From an uncultured Clostridia bacterium (GTDB lineage: Bacteria; Bacillota; Clostridia; Christensenellales; Borkfalkiaceae): a DNA stretch of 64,000 nt. The notes beneath the pieces were generated by a model. It worked only from the letters and a program-made list of their open reading frames with translations, searched no databases and was not told the origin of the DNA. Within the stretch, counting starts at the first letter, position 1; the number at the start of each line of letters is the position of its first letter. The stretch covers positions 25,669 through 89,668 of the forward strand of contig CAKQMB010000011.1 in assembly GCA_934254825.1 (NCBI GenBank), given 5' to 3'. Positions 1 to 8,917 of the stretch are shown piece after piece. Made by a program: the position numbers and the translations under genes.

Positions 1-1365
1 AACGACGATCAGCTCGATTTCAAGGTCGTTTACGCGAGCGCGAAGCAAGGCTGGGCAAAATGCGAACTTTCGGACGAGAGCGACAATATGGATCCGCTTC
101 TCGACACCATTTTATCCGAAATCCCCGCGCCGACCGGCGAACTCGACGCGCCTTTACAGGCGATCATCTGCAATATCGATTACGACGAATACGTCGGCAG
201 AATAGGTATCGGCAGAATAGTGAGAGGTAAAATCAAGGACGCTCAGCCGATAACCGTTATCCATACCGACAAAACGACAAACAACGCGAGAGTCGGAAAA
301 CTTTATCAGTTCGAAGGACTTAAACGTACCGAAGTTTTAAGCGCGGAAATGGGCGACATAATCGCCGTTTCGGGCATCGAAAACATAAATATCGGCGAGA
401 CGATCTGTTCGCCCGACTGCGTGGAACAACTCCCCTTCGTCGCGATCGACGAGCCGACCGTTTCCATGTACTTCATGGTAAACAACAGTCCGTTCGCGGG
501 AAAAGAAGGTAAGTACGTTACTTCCCGTCACCTCCGCGCGAGACTTTTCAAGGAAATCGAAACCAACGTTTCGATGAAGATCGAGGAAACGGAAAGCGCG
601 GATACCTTCAAGGTTTTCGGAAGAGGCGAGCTTCACCTTTCCATTCTCATAGAAAACATGAGAAGAGAGGGTTACGAATTCCAGGTTTCCCGCCCGAAGG
701 TAATTTTCAAAGAAATCGAGGGCAAAACCCATGAACCTATGGAAGACCTCGTTATCGAAGTTCCCAACGATTACGTCGGCGCGATAATGAACAAAATCGG
801 CGCGAGAAAGGGCGAACTTATCGATATGACCGCGGACGACCGCGGAACTACCAAACTCGAATTCAAAATCCCCGCGAGATGCCTTTTCGGTTACAGAAGC
901 GAAATGCTCACCGACACCAAAGGCTTCGGCATTATGAGCCACGTTTTTGCGGGCTACGAGGAATATAAGGGCGACATCCCGTCGAGAACGAGAGGAAGTC
1001 TCGTGGTTTTCGAAACGGGCGTCACCACCCAATACGGACTTTTCAACGCGCAGGAACGCTGCACATTGTTTATAGGACCGGGCGAAAAGGTTTACGAAGG
1101 ACAGGTCGTAGGCGAAAATTCGAGAGAAGACGATCTTGCCGTAAACGTCTGCAAGCAGAAGCACCTTACGAACAGCCGTGCTTCCGGCAGCGACGACGCG
1201 TTGAAGCTTGTTCCCCCCACTATTCTTTCTCTGGAACAGTGTCTCGAATTTATCGCGGACGACGAACTCGTCGAAGTTACGCCGATAAGCATAAGACTCC
1301 GCAAAAAAATTCTTTCGAGAGACCTTCGTATGAAAGAATGGGCGAAAAACCGCAATAAAGACTGA
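1..1365 (+). CDS. typA: TypA/BipA ribosome-associated GTPase, 5' end cut by window
   Basis: The reading frame is open from the first base, so the gene begins upstream; 454 residues are visible. They cover the end of the G domain (a stretch like LDFKVVYASAKQGWA is typical just after it), the EF-Tu-like domain II, two EF-G-like alpha/beta domains (FGRGELHLSILIENMRREGY is a TypA hallmark) and the TypA-specific C-terminal domain. TypA binds the 70S ribosome and helps ribosome assembly and stress adaptation. The P-loop and switch regions lie outside the window. The nearest in-frame ATG, at 88, falls inside the protein and is not a start. An intrinsic terminator follows at 1409, so typA ends its transcript. 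Identification is secure. Confidence 0.96.
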   Translation, partial: NDDQLDFKVVYASAKQGWAKCELSDESDNMDPLLDTILSEIPAPTGELDAPLQAIICNIDYDEYVGRIGIGRIVRGKIKDAQPITVIHTDKTTNNARVGKLYQFEGLKRTEVLSAEMGDIIAVSGIENINIGETICSPDCVEQLPFVAIDEPTVSMYFMVNNSPFAGKEGKYVTSRHLRARLFKEIETNVSMKIEETESADTFKVFGRGELHLSILIENMRREGYEFQVSRPKVIFKEIEGKTHEPMEDLVIEVPNDYVGAIMNKIGARKGELIDMTADDRGTTKLEFKIPARCLFGYRSEMLTDTKGFGIMSHVFAGYEEYKGDIPSRTRGSLVVFETGVTTQYGLFNAQERCTLFIGPGEKVYEGQVVGENSREDDLAVNVCKQKHLTNSRASGSDDALKLVPPTILSLEQCLEFIADDELVEVTPISIRLRKKILSRDLRMKEWAKNRNKD

Positions 1366-1408
1366 TAACCCCGATAAAAACCGATAAATTCAATACGACA
1401 GATACTTA

Positions 1409-1446
1409 CGGCAGACGAAAATTTTCGTCTGCCGCAGTTTTTATTT
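1409..1446 (+). terminator. Intrinsic terminator of typA
   Basis: A perfect inverted repeat with 13-base arms (CGGCAGACGAAAA and its complement) at 1409-1434 is followed by a T-rich tract. It begins 43 bases after the typA stop codon. Confidence 0.85.
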
Positions 1447-1562
1447 TCTCGCCCCGACGGTCGAACCTTTTCCCGCTTTCGCCGTTCTTAACGGCAAAAA
1501 ACGAGCGGCTTCCCGCAATGACGCAAACATAAATTCGCGAAAGACTTTTCCGCGCAGAACAC

Positions 1563-1592
1563 TTGACATATTTTTATATTGCGGGATATAAT
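1563..1592 (+). promoter_or_regulatory. Sigma-A-type promoter of the LRR lipoprotein gene
   Basis: TTGACA at 1563-1568 and TATAAT at 1587-1592, 18 bases apart. The start codon of the downstream gene is at 1865, which implies a leader of about 265 bases. The leader holds the long palindrome at 1757-1796. Confidence 0.75.
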
Positions 1593-1756
1593 AATTTAAA
1601 GGTCATATATTTTTGATTGCCGACCATAAAAAACGCCGTTTCGGGGATAACCCGTATTTCAACGGCAAAACCCCTTTCGGCAAAAACAAAAAACGACTTT
1701 TATACGATAAGGAATAATATTGCGGTTCGGTACGGCTGTTGCGGTTCGGATATCGT

Positions 1757-1796
1757 AGCCGCAGGTGATTGCGTTCAAACGCAATCACCTGCGGCT
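1757..1796. repeat. Near-perfect 40-base palindrome in the LRR leader
   Basis: Two 19-base arms (AGCCGCAGGTGATTGCGTT and its exact complement) are separated by only two bases. One arm resembles half of the 46-base repeat found at 12097 and 29591 (AGCCACAAGTGATTGCGTT there). It may act as a cruciform or RNA hairpin in the leader of the next gene, or be a rearranged copy of that repeat. Confidence 0.7.
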
Positions 1797-1864
1797 ATCT
1801 GCTCCGTTCTTTGTTCGCGATTAAGCCGTCCGATCAAATACAAACAATATTATGCGGGAAAACA

Positions 1865-4189
1865 ATGAAGAAAAATATTCTGTTATTTTTCGCGATTTTA
1901 ACTTTGATCGTTTCTTTGTCTGCGTTTATTTCCTGTAACAACGGCGCCGCAAACAACGACTCTCACGACGGAAAATCTTCGGAAAGCGGAGAATATGCGG
2001 AAGCGACCGACGATAAATGGTTCAACTTCATTCTGCACTCCGATAAAATGAGTTATTCCGTCGAAGAGTGCGCAGATTACGGCGAACAAACTTATCCGAC
2101 GGAAATCGTTATTCCGAGAACTTACAAAAACAAACCCGTGACACGTATCGCGAGCGGCGCGTTTTACGGTTGCCGCAACATTACGAGCGTCACCATACCC
2201 GACAGCGTTACGTCCATCGAATATCGCGCGTTTCAGGATTGTACGAGTCTGACAAGCGTAAATATTCCGGGTAGCGTAACATATATCGATCTGCTCGTTT
2301 TCGACAACTGCAACGAAAGGCTCTATACAAAGCTCGGCGAAATAAAATATGTGGATAATTGGGCAATCGGGGTTACGAGCAAAGCAATTAAGTCCGCAAA
2401 CATAAAATCGGGAACTCGCGGTATCGCGCAAAGCACGTTTTCCGACTGCAAAGGCATAACAAGCGTAAGCTTACCGAACAGCCTGAAAATAATCGGACCT
2501 AACGCGTTTAAAAACTGCCACATGCTTACGAGAGTGACGATACCGAACAGCGTGACCGAAATCGGATTTTCCGCGTTCGAAAATTGCGATTTGAAAAGAG
2601 TTGTAATTCCCGACGGCGTAACAAGCATCGGATACCGGGCTTTCAGCAAAAATTACAGCTTAGAGAGCGTTAACATACCGGACAGCGTGACAACGATCGG
2701 ATTCAAAGTATTTGATAGTTGCAGCGCAAGGCTTTTCACAAAAACCGACGGAATTACATATGTAGACGATTGGGTTATCGAAGCCGAAAGAGAAACTATT
2801 GTTTCCGCAAATATAAAATCGGGAACTCGCGGTATTGCATCGAACGCGTTTTATAATTGTGAAAAATTGACGGACGCGGAAATACCGGACGGGGTTATAA
2901 GTATCGGAAATAATGCATTTTACGGTTGTATAAGCTTAAAGAGCGTTAAAATACCGAAAAGCGTGAAATATCTCGACTACGCGTTTCCGAATTGCGGAAG
3001 TATCGAAAAAATAGAAGTTTCTCCCGAAAACAAAACCTATTCGGGCATCGGCGACTGTTTAATAAAAAAATCCGCCAAAACGATTTTACTGGGTTGTAAA
3101 AACAGCGTTATCCCGTCGGACAAAAGCGTGACAAGTATCGGTTACAGAGCGTTCTACCACTGCGAAAGATTAACGAGCCTGATTATTCCGGAAGGAATAA
3201 CAAGCATCGAAAGCTGCGCATTTGAGGGATGTGAGAGATTAAAAAGCATAACGTTACCGAACAGTTTAACAAGTATCGGATATGCCGCGTTTTACGGGTG
3301 CGCCGGATTGGCAAACGTAAAAATCCCGAACGGAGTGACGAATATCGAAGAAAACGCGTTCCGTAATTGCAGCGCTTTAACGAGCGTTGAACTATCCGCC
3401 GGCTTAACAGCTATTGCAGAACATATGTTTCACGATTGCAAGTCGTTATCGAGGATCGAAATTCCGAACGGCGTAACGACTATCGGAGGCGAAGCGTTCG
3501 AAGGTTGCGAGAAATTAACGAGCGTGGAAATACCCGACAGCGTGACCGAAATCAAGTGGCGCGCTTTTTCCGATTGCATCCGCCTTACAAACGTGGAAAT
3601 ACCCGACAGCGTAACAAGCGTAGGCAGTTACGCGTTTTATAATTGCAACGAAGGTCTTTACACGGTAGTCGACAAAATATTATATGTGGATAATTGGGCT
3701 GTGCAAGTCGACAACCAATATATTTTTACCGCAAATATAAAACCCGGTATTCGCGGAATAGCAGACGATTTATTCAACGGCTGCCAATCATTAACAAGCG
3801 TGAAAATTCCGAACGGCGTAAATAAAATCAGTGTGGGTATGTTCCTTACTTGCGACAAGCTGACGGATATCACAATACCGGACAGCGTAACAAAAATCGA
3901 ATTAAGCGCGTTTTTCGGATGCGACGGCTTAACAAGCATAAAAATACCGGACAACGTAGTAAGTATCGAGGAAAACGCATTCCGCGAATGTGAAAGTTTA
4001 ACAAACGTGACGATACCGGGCAGCATAACAAAAATCGGGTTTTCGGCGTTCAGAGATTGCGTCTGTTTAACAAACGTGACATATAACGGAACCAAGGAAC
4101 AATGGAAATCGGTTGCATACGGCTACAAATGGCTGGACGGAACGAAAGTTACGGCGATAAAATGCACCGACGGCGATATACTGTTGTAA
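1865..4189 (+). CDS. BspA-like leucine-rich-repeat surface lipoprotein
   Basis: The protein has 774 residues. The start at 1865 was chosen because it opens a lipoprotein signal peptide (MKKNILLFFAILTL, then a lipobox ending AFISC); an upstream in-frame ATG at 1769 would add 32 unrelated residues. The rest is some twenty or more copies of a 20-24 residue BspA/LRR_5 unit such as LTSVTIPDSVTSI followed by AFxxC, broken by three YVDNW or YVDDW spacer blocks. Proteins of this family mediate adhesion and protein binding at the cell surface. The binding partner cannot be inferred. The ribosome binding site (GGGAA) is weak. The gene stands alone, with its own promoter and a terminator at 4354. Confidence 0.9.
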   Translation: MKKNILLFFAILTLIVSLSAFISCNNGAANNDSHDGKSSESGEYAEATDDKWFNFILHSDKMSYSVEECADYGEQTYPTEIVIPRTYKNKPVTRIASGAFYGCRNITSVTIPDSVTSIEYRAFQDCTSLTSVNIPGSVTYIDLLVFDNCNERLYTKLGEIKYVDNWAIGVTSKAIKSANIKSGTRGIAQSTFSDCKGITSVSLPNSLKIIGPNAFKNCHMLTRVTIPNSVTEIGFSAFENCDLKRVVIPDGVTSIGYRAFSKNYSLESVNIPDSVTTIGFKVFDSCSARLFTKTDGITYVDDWVIEAERETIVSANIKSGTRGIASNAFYNCEKLTDAEIPDGVISIGNNAFYGCISLKSVKIPKSVKYLDYAFPNCGSIEKIEVSPENKTYSGIGDCLIKKSAKTILLGCKNSVIPSDKSVTSIGYRAFYHCERLTSLIIPEGITSIESCAFEGCERLKSITLPNSLTSIGYAAFYGCAGLANVKIPNGVTNIEENAFRNCSALTSVELSAGLTAIAEHMFHDCKSLSRIEIPNGVTTIGGEAFEGCEKLTSVEIPDSVTEIKWRAFSDCIRLTNVEIPDSVTSVGSYAFYNCNEGLYTVVDKILYVDNWAVQVDNQYIFTANIKPGIRGIADDLFNGCQSLTSVKIPNGVNKISVGMFLTCDKLTDITIPDSVTKIELSAFFGCDGLTSIKIPDNVVSIEENAFRECESLTNVTIPGSITKIGFSAFRDCVCLTNVTYNGTKEQWKSVAYGYKWLDGTKVTAIKCTDGDILL

Positions 4190-4353
4190 CAAAAACTGCG
4201 GAAAAATGCGGCGATTACCCCGCGGATAAGCGGCTTTCCGCAAACATACTACGGGCATTTCCCAAATACAAACATTTTCAAAATACAAGCTTGTTCAAAA
4301 TATAAGCATTTTCAAAGACGGGCGACCGATCGAAATGCTTCCGAAAAAAATTA

Positions 4354-4395
4354 AGCGAGGCTCGCAAAATCCTTTTCGATTTTGCGAGCCTCGCT
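4354..4395. terminator. Bidirectional terminator between convergent genes
   Basis: An inverted repeat with 17-base arms (AGCGAGGCTCGCAAAAT) and an 8-base loop. The A-run on its left side becomes a U-run for the minus-strand gene ending at 4423. The plus-strand side is less U-rich, so it probably works best for the minus strand. Confidence 0.8.
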
Positions 4396-4422
4396 CTTTC
4401 CGCCCCCTGTAAAACCTTCGTT

Positions 4423-5856
4423 TTATAGATTACCGTGATGAACGATAAGAATTTTATTGTCTTTCGGGCTGATTATATAAATGTACGGATCTTCGTCATC
4501 CGGCGTTTGGAAGCTTTTTAAAGCCATACCGCCTATTGAAGTCATATCTTTTGCCCAGATATGCATATTGCCGTATTCGTCAAGACCTTTAATTATATAA
4601 CCGTTTTCCTCCGCTTCGGTTTTGTTTTTCCAATAGCTCTCGTCCCATACGTCTATAAAATTCACGCCGCCGAGATCTATCTCCGAATAATCTTTTATAA
4701 CTACCCTTCCGTTTTGCAAAGAATATGTATACAGGTTATAATGATTATCTTTTGTGACAAGGAAAATTCTTATATATGAGTTTTCGTCGTCTTCGTTTTT
4801 AAGCCATAAATGATAATTTCCGTGTCTGTCTTCGCCGTAGAAAATATTTCCGAGTTCGTCGGTTACGGGATTTTGCTTATTCCAATAATCATAATCCCAG
4901 AAAACATCGTAGAAATCGCCTTCGTTGCCGTCGGGATAAATCGCCTCCTTATTGCTTTCACCGGGGACTACTTCTTCCGATCCTCCTCCGCCGCCTCCGC
5001 CGTTCATTGCATCGGCAACAGACGCGATATATTCCGAATAAGTTATCTGCTCGCAAAGATACATTTGAAGATATTGCAAAGCGGACCTTCTGCAAAATTC
5101 CGTAAGAAAGCCCTCATTCCCGCCACCGATAAGCATAATGTCGTTTACATAATAATACTGCGCGGTAACAAGATCTCTCGCCGTAAGCTCGCCGTCGAAG
5201 TCGAAATCCCCTAAAAGCATAGCAATATTTTCTACTTCATTGAGATTGTCGTAATTTACCACTTTTTTATTGTCGTTAATATACGCGGCGGATTCGATCT
5301 CCCCTCCGTCGATAAAAAGTCCCAAAAGCACTTCGTGCGTCTTCTCTGTATCGACAATATTTGCAATTTTAATATCGGTTTTAATCTTTGCGATTTTGCC
5401 GAAATATAATAAATCGCTTCCCCTATTGAGCGTGTAACCGATAGCCGATAAATCAACGTTTTTTGTCGCGTTAAACACAACTCTGAACTTCGCATACTCA
5501 ACGTCACCCTCTATGTTTCCGCTGCTTATAGTTCCCCCGACATAAGATTGAGCCGATGTTTTAGTTTGCAAGACCTCTCCCGAAAATCTCGAACCCGGAT
5601 AAGCCAACCCGATCTTAACGGCAAAATTTGAAATATACTTAGTTGTCGCACCGACATAAATATCTATATCGTAACAACCGCTTTCCTGATTTATAATTAT
5701 ATTCGGGCTGACATAAACACTGCTATTGCCGATTTCATTGTCTCCGATCTCCCCGCTTCCGATTTCCTCCAAAGCGTTCACTTTAACTATCTTCGAAGTT
5801 ACGATAAGCCCCGAACATAAAAGTAAAGTTAAAATTAAAGCTATAAATTTTTTCAT
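4423..5856 (-). CDS. Secreted protein with cohesin-like and dockerin-like modules
   Basis: The protein has 477 residues and starts with a signal peptide (MKKFIALILTLLLCSGLIVTS). A beta-rich region at about 45-200 resembles a cohesin fold. At about 215-240, GDFDFDGELTARDLVTAQYY matches the first calcium-binding half of a type I dockerin; the second half is not recognisable. A glycine-rich linker follows, then two related C-terminal units of about 80 residues (FYDVFWDYDYWNKQ and FIDVWDESYWKNK, each ending in a YIxI strand) that I do not recognise. AAGGAG sits upstream of the start. It lies 13 bases after the cohesin-like lipoprotein gene and is probably co-transcribed, suggesting a small cell-surface complex. 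The dockerin assignment is an inference from one loop. Confidence 0.65.
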   Translation of the reverse strand: MKKFIALILTLLLCSGLIVTSKIVKVNALEEIGSGEIGDNEIGNSSVYVSPNIIINQESGCYDIDIYVGATTKYISNFAVKIGLAYPGSRFSGEVLQTKTSAQSYVGGTISSGNIEGDVEYAKFRVVFNATKNVDLSAIGYTLNRGSDLLYFGKIAKIKTDIKIANIVDTEKTHEVLLGLFIDGGEIESAAYINDNKKVVNYDNLNEVENIAMLLGDFDFDGELTARDLVTAQYYYVNDIMLIGGGNEGFLTEFCRRSALQYLQMYLCEQITYSEYIASVADAMNGGGGGGGSEEVVPGESNKEAIYPDGNEGDFYDVFWDYDYWNKQNPVTDELGNIFYGEDRHGNYHLWLKNEDDENSYIRIFLVTKDNHYNLYTYSLQNGRVVIKDYSEIDLGGVNFIDVWDESYWKNKTEAEENGYIIKGLDEYGNMHIWAKDMTSIGGMALKSFQTPDDEDPYIYIISPKDNKILIVHHGNL

Positions 5857-5869
5857 TTCAATAATCTCC

Positions 5870-6427
5870 TTACGAAAGTTTGAACGTACTGCCGTTACCG
5901 AAAATATTCACCGTGGGCGGAAATTTGTCGGCGTTGATATAACTTATGGAATTCTTCACGGGTTCGACCTTGAATTCGAGATCGGTCGCTCCGTTAAGCG
6001 TTAAAGATATATCGCAAATATCTGCGGCTTCTTCGATATTCTGCGTACCCGCAAAAACAAGAATAAGCTTGCCCGCGTTATCCGAATTCGCGATTAAACC
6101 GCCGAAAAAGTCCGTCGGGGCGACGTCGTCCACGGCAATTTTATCGTCGAAAGAGATATAGAGCTTAAAACCTGCGAATTTAACGAGTTTGCCGCTCACT
6201 TTAAGCGTTAAAACCGCCTCGCCGTTTTCGTAAGACTTCTTTTCGAGAGAAAAAGTGTTCTGCCCGTCCACGGATTTATCCGGATAATACGCAGAATCCG
6301 TCGGAGCGGACGACGAGCCGCCGTTTCCGCCCGTTTCGCTATTGTTGCCGCCGTTTCCGCTCTCGCCGCATGCGATAAGAGAAAACAACATAACAACACA
6401 AATAAGTACCGTTAATAGTTTTTTCAT
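5870..6427 (-). CDS. Lipoprotein with cohesin-like domain
   Basis: The protein has 185 residues. The start at 6427 has AGGAGG at a good distance and opens a lipoprotein signal (MKKLLTVLICVVMLF, lipobox SLIAC). A Gly/Asn/Ser-rich linker follows. The mature domain (about 50-185) has the strand pattern of cohesins and related carrier domains: FKLYISFDDKIAVDDV, then a GG loop, then KLILVFAG. If this is a true cohesin, it would be the membrane-anchored partner for the dockerin-like loop of the protein encoded directly downstream. The fold call is from pattern only and could instead be another bacterial surface beta-sandwich. Confidence 0.6.
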   Translation of the reverse strand: MKKLLTVLICVVMLFSLIACGESGNGGNNSETGGNGGSSSAPTDSAYYPDKSVDGQNTFSLEKKSYENGEAVLTLKVSGKLVKFAGFKLYISFDDKIAVDDVAPTDFFGGLIANSDNAGKLILVFAGTQNIEEAADICDISLTLNGATDLEFKVEPVKNSISYINADKFPPTVNIFGNGSTFKLS

Positions 6428-6513
6428 AAAAACCCTCCTTTTTTTACAACTTTTTGCCGTCGATACCGGGATCACGTTTGACATAACCAAAAATTTAAGC
6501 TGCTTTATCCGTT

Positions 6514-6546
6514 ATTTCGGAAAACGTCAAATATTTCGGAAAACGT
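6514..6546. repeat. Direct 14-base repeat
   Basis: ATTTCGGAAAACGT occurs at 6514-6527 and again at 6533-6546, a period of 19 bases. It lies in the divergent region between the cohesin-like lipoprotein gene and the small XRE gene and may be a binding site. Confidence 0.5.
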
Positions 6547-6615
6547 TAAAAAAAATTTTCGGATCACCCCGGGAAAATCCGACATCAACAACAAATTATT
6601 GCTTTTTTATTTTCC

Positions 6616-6665
6616 ATACAGTTTCAAACTGTATTTGCCTTATTATACAATTTACAACTGTATAA
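6616..6665. promoter_or_regulatory. Two related palindromic operators
   Basis: ATACAGTTTCAAACTGTAT (6616-6634) is a palindrome. TTATACAATTT then ACAACTGTATAA (6643-6665) has nearly the same half-site, ATACAGTT or ATACAATT. Two copies sharing half-sites just upstream of an XRE gene suggest autoregulation, and possibly control of the divergent lipoprotein operon. TATAAT at 6661-6666 overlaps the second site and may be the -10 box. Confidence 0.6.
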
Positions 6666-6698
6666 TGTCAATAAAAAAAGGCAAAGATTTTTAAAATT

Positions 6699-6914
6699 AT
6701 GGAAGAATTTAAAAAACTGTCAAAAAATCTTGCGGAAATGCGTAAAATTTACGGTTTGACGCAAACGCAGGTGGCGGAAAAACTCGGAATAACTTATCAG
6801 TCGTATCAAGCGTATGAAAGAGGCGTTGCGCTGCCCACACTGCAAAACTTCGTAAAACTTGCCGATCTTTTCGACGTTTCGCTCGACTTTCTTATCGGCA
6901 GAAAGGAAATTTAA
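6699..6914 (+). CDS. Small XRE-family regulator
   Basis: The protein has 71 residues, almost entirely one helix-turn-helix domain: MRKIYGLTQTQVAEKLGIT, then YQSYQAYERGVALPTLQNF and LFDVSLDFLIGR. This is the minimal Cro/C1 architecture of small DNA-binding repressors. It lies downstream of the paired palindromes at 6616-6665, which are its likely operators, and is divergent from the cohesin-like lipoprotein gene. A terminator follows directly, so it is transcribed alone. The target genes are inferred, not shown. Confidence 0.88.
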   Translation: MEEFKKLSKNLAEMRKIYGLTQTQVAEKLGITYQSYQAYERGVALPTLQNFVKLADLFDVSLDFLIGRKEI

Positions 6915-6967
6915 AAGGACTGTTTCCGCAAAGCGTTTGCTCGGCGACGACAGTCCTTTTTTGTTTA
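6915..6967 (+). terminator. Terminator of small XRE gene
   Basis: AAGGACTGT at 6915 pairs with ACAGTCCTT at 6950-6958, followed by a T-run. The left arm begins immediately after the stop codon. Confidence 0.75.
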
Positions 6968-6983
6968 TGTTTTTTATTACAAT

Positions 6984-7019
6984 CAAAGATAATTGCAAGT
7001 AAAATTATAATTATCTTTG
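6984..7019. repeat. Inverted repeat downstream of cls
   Basis: CAAAGATAATT and its exact complement lie 14 bases apart. It sits between the XRE terminator and the end of cls. It is A/T-rich without a clear U-run, so terminator function is uncertain. Confidence 0.4.
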
Positions 7020-7108
7020 CATTATTTCAGATTATTTTATATCGAAAAAATATCTTTGCAAACTCCGCGGTAATTTTTATCGTTTCGTTTTTAAAAAAAA
7101 CGTTACGC

Positions 7109-8653
7109 TTACATAAGCGGGGCGATAAACGCCAAAAACCACTTCGTGGGTTTTTCGTACCATTTAAGAGCCATATCTTCAACCGTCATAAGGTCACATT
7201 CACGCTCGATTAAATATTGAAAGTCCGCGTATAAGTCGTTTATCAAGCGACTTTTATAAAAAAACGTGGCGCACTCGAAGTGATGAACGAGAGAACGGAA
7301 ATCGAGATTTATCGTTCCGATCACGGCGGAATCGCCGTCCGATAAGAAGCATTTGGAGTGGATAAATCCGTTACGATAAGCATACACCTTTACGCCCGCC
7401 GACATTAAGGACAAACACGCGCTCCTCGTCATTATATAAACCATTTTCTTATCGGGAACTTCGGGGACGAACAATCGCACGTCCACACCTCTCCTCGCGG
7501 CGTTTTTCAGCGCGGTGGTGATATTCGTGTCGACAATAAGATAAGGCGTTGCGATGTAAAGATACTTATCGCTTCGGTTAATGATATCGAGATAGACGTT
7601 TTCGCCGATATGCTCTTCGGTTATAGGCGCGGGTGAGTCGCCGAACGGAAACATATAACCGTCGTTATAAACGACGTGTTCCTTGCTGATATAATCGGCT
7701 TCTTCGAGAGTTCTTCCGCCCGCCATATTGAAAAGCTGAATGAATAAACGCACGAGGCTATCCACCGCCTGACCTTCGATTTTGACCGAACAATCCAGCC
7801 ATCTGCCGTAAGGACGGGTGATATTCGCGTATTCGTCGGCGATATTCGCACCGCCCATATACCCTACTTTCCCGTCTATAACGGCAATTTTTCTGTGGTC
7901 GCGGTTGTTGTGACTAACGGAAACCACGGGAATGAATTTATGGAATTTGCGCGCGTCGAACCCCTCTTTGCAAAGATCCTTATAAAAATCGGGCGAAACT
8001 TTGGGCATGCTCCCAACGTCGTCGTACATAACGAAAACTTCAACGCCTTCGAGTACTTTTCTGCGTAAAATTTCTTCGATTTCGCTCCAAACGACGCCGT
8101 CCTCTATTATAAAGTATTCCAGAAAGATATATTTTTCGGCTTTTTCAAGCTCCTCTTCCAAGGATTTGAAAAATACCGAACCGCTTTTCAAATACTCCGC
8201 CGTAGAATTATCGAAAACGGGAAGCGCGGTCGCGTAGCGGAGATATTTAACGACCGCCGCCCCTTTGCCGCCTTCGGCGGTAAGATTTGAAAGAACTTCG
8301 TCCTGACAATAAAGCTCGTCGTGATGCTCGCTGTATATCGAACGGTATTTTTTCATCTGCCGTTTGCTCATTTTTACGTTGCCGAAAGTGAGATAAATCA
8401 TTATTCCGCCGTAAGGCAAAAGTTGCAGCAGAATTACCCACGGCAATTTATAACACGCGGGCTGATCCTTGTTCACGATAAGCACCATCAAAAAACCCGA
8501 CAATATATAAACCGCAACCGCGTACAAAGTCGGAACTTTCTGCCCGAGCCAGAAAAGGACGAACCAGATACCGATCGCCTGCAAAAATATACTGAGCAGG
8601 ATTATCGCAAAGCGCGATACATAAATTTTTGTTCTTCGTTTCTTATTTTTCAT
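7109..8653 (-). CDS. cls: Cardiolipin synthase
   Basis: The protein has 514 residues, the usual length for the family. Two or three membrane segments at about 12-92 are followed by two phospholipase D motifs: HRKIAVID at 253-260 and HSKCFLSD at 432-439, each with the H-x-K-x4-D catalytic residues and a following GG or GTINLDFRS block. Cls condenses two phosphatidylglycerols into cardiolipin plus glycerol at the membrane. The gene has its own promoter (TTGACA, 17 bases, TATAAT) at 8738-8766. Its leader holds three tandem 13-base units. The upstream Shine-Dalgarno is weak. Secure assignment. Confidence 0.95.
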   Translation of the reverse strand: MKNKKRRTKIYVSRFAIILLSIFLQAIGIWFVLFWLGQKVPTLYAVAVYILSGFLMVLIVNKDQPACYKLPWVILLQLLPYGGIMIYLTFGNVKMSKRQMKKYRSIYSEHHDELYCQDEVLSNLTAEGGKGAAVVKYLRYATALPVFDNSTAEYLKSGSVFFKSLEEELEKAEKYIFLEYFIIEDGVVWSEIEEILRRKVLEGVEVFVMYDDVGSMPKVSPDFYKDLCKEGFDARKFHKFIPVVSVSHNNRDHRKIAVIDGKVGYMGGANIADEYANITRPYGRWLDCSVKIEGQAVDSLVRLFIQLFNMAGGRTLEEADYISKEHVVYNDGYMFPFGDSPAPITEEHIGENVYLDIINRSDKYLYIATPYLIVDTNITTALKNAARRGVDVRLFVPEVPDKKMVYIMTRSACLSLMSAGVKVYAYRNGFIHSKCFLSDGDSAVIGTINLDFRSLVHHFECATFFYKSRLINDLYADFQYLIERECDLMTVEDMALKWYEKPTKWFLAFIAPLM

Positions 8654-8690
8654 AAATCGTTCAGATCTTTCTTTTGTAATTTCCCGTGAT

Positions 8691-8724
8691 TTCTTTAATT
8701 AAATTCTTTAATTAAATTCTTTAT
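8691..8724. repeat. 13-base tandem repeat in the cls leader
   Basis: The unit TTCTTTAATTAAA occurs twice and again as a partial TTCTTTA, between the cls promoter and its start codon. The unit contains the palindrome TTTAATTAAA. Confidence 0.6.
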
Positions 8725-8737
8725 ATTTTACGTCGAA

Positions 8738-8766
8738 ATTATACTATTTCCCATGCAATTTGTCAA
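8738..8766 (-). promoter_or_regulatory. cls promoter
   Basis: On the minus strand TTGACA (8761-8766) and TATAAT (8738-8743) are exactly 17 bases apart, a full consensus match. Confidence 0.8.
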
Positions 8767-8795
8767 ACGGCGGATTTCAAGCCGCAAAAAGCCGT

Positions 8796-8840
8796 GAGAA
8801 AAAACGTCCGCCGTATGCGAAATATTTTCGCATACGGCGG
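8796..8840 (-). terminator. htpG terminator
   Basis: An inverted repeat at 8808-8840 with 15-base arms (CCGCCGTATGCGAAA) and a 3-base loop is followed on the minus strand by CGTTTTTTCTC. It lies about 80 bases after the htpG stop. Confidence 0.85.
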
Positions 8841-8917
8841 GCTATAAGTCGATTATCGTGTATTTTAAACTTCAATCGCCGAATTTTGAAACGTTAAAAA
8901 ACCTGCGTTTGATAAGT

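Noticed and set aside
337..1164. Long minus-strand open frame opposite typA
   Set aside because: It lies entirely inside typA, has no ribosome binding site and no recognisable product; it is a shadow of the codon pattern.
1617..1868. 83-codon frame in the leader of the LRR gene
   Set aside because: No ribosome binding site, composition unlike the other proteins here, and it runs through the palindrome; more likely untranslated leader.
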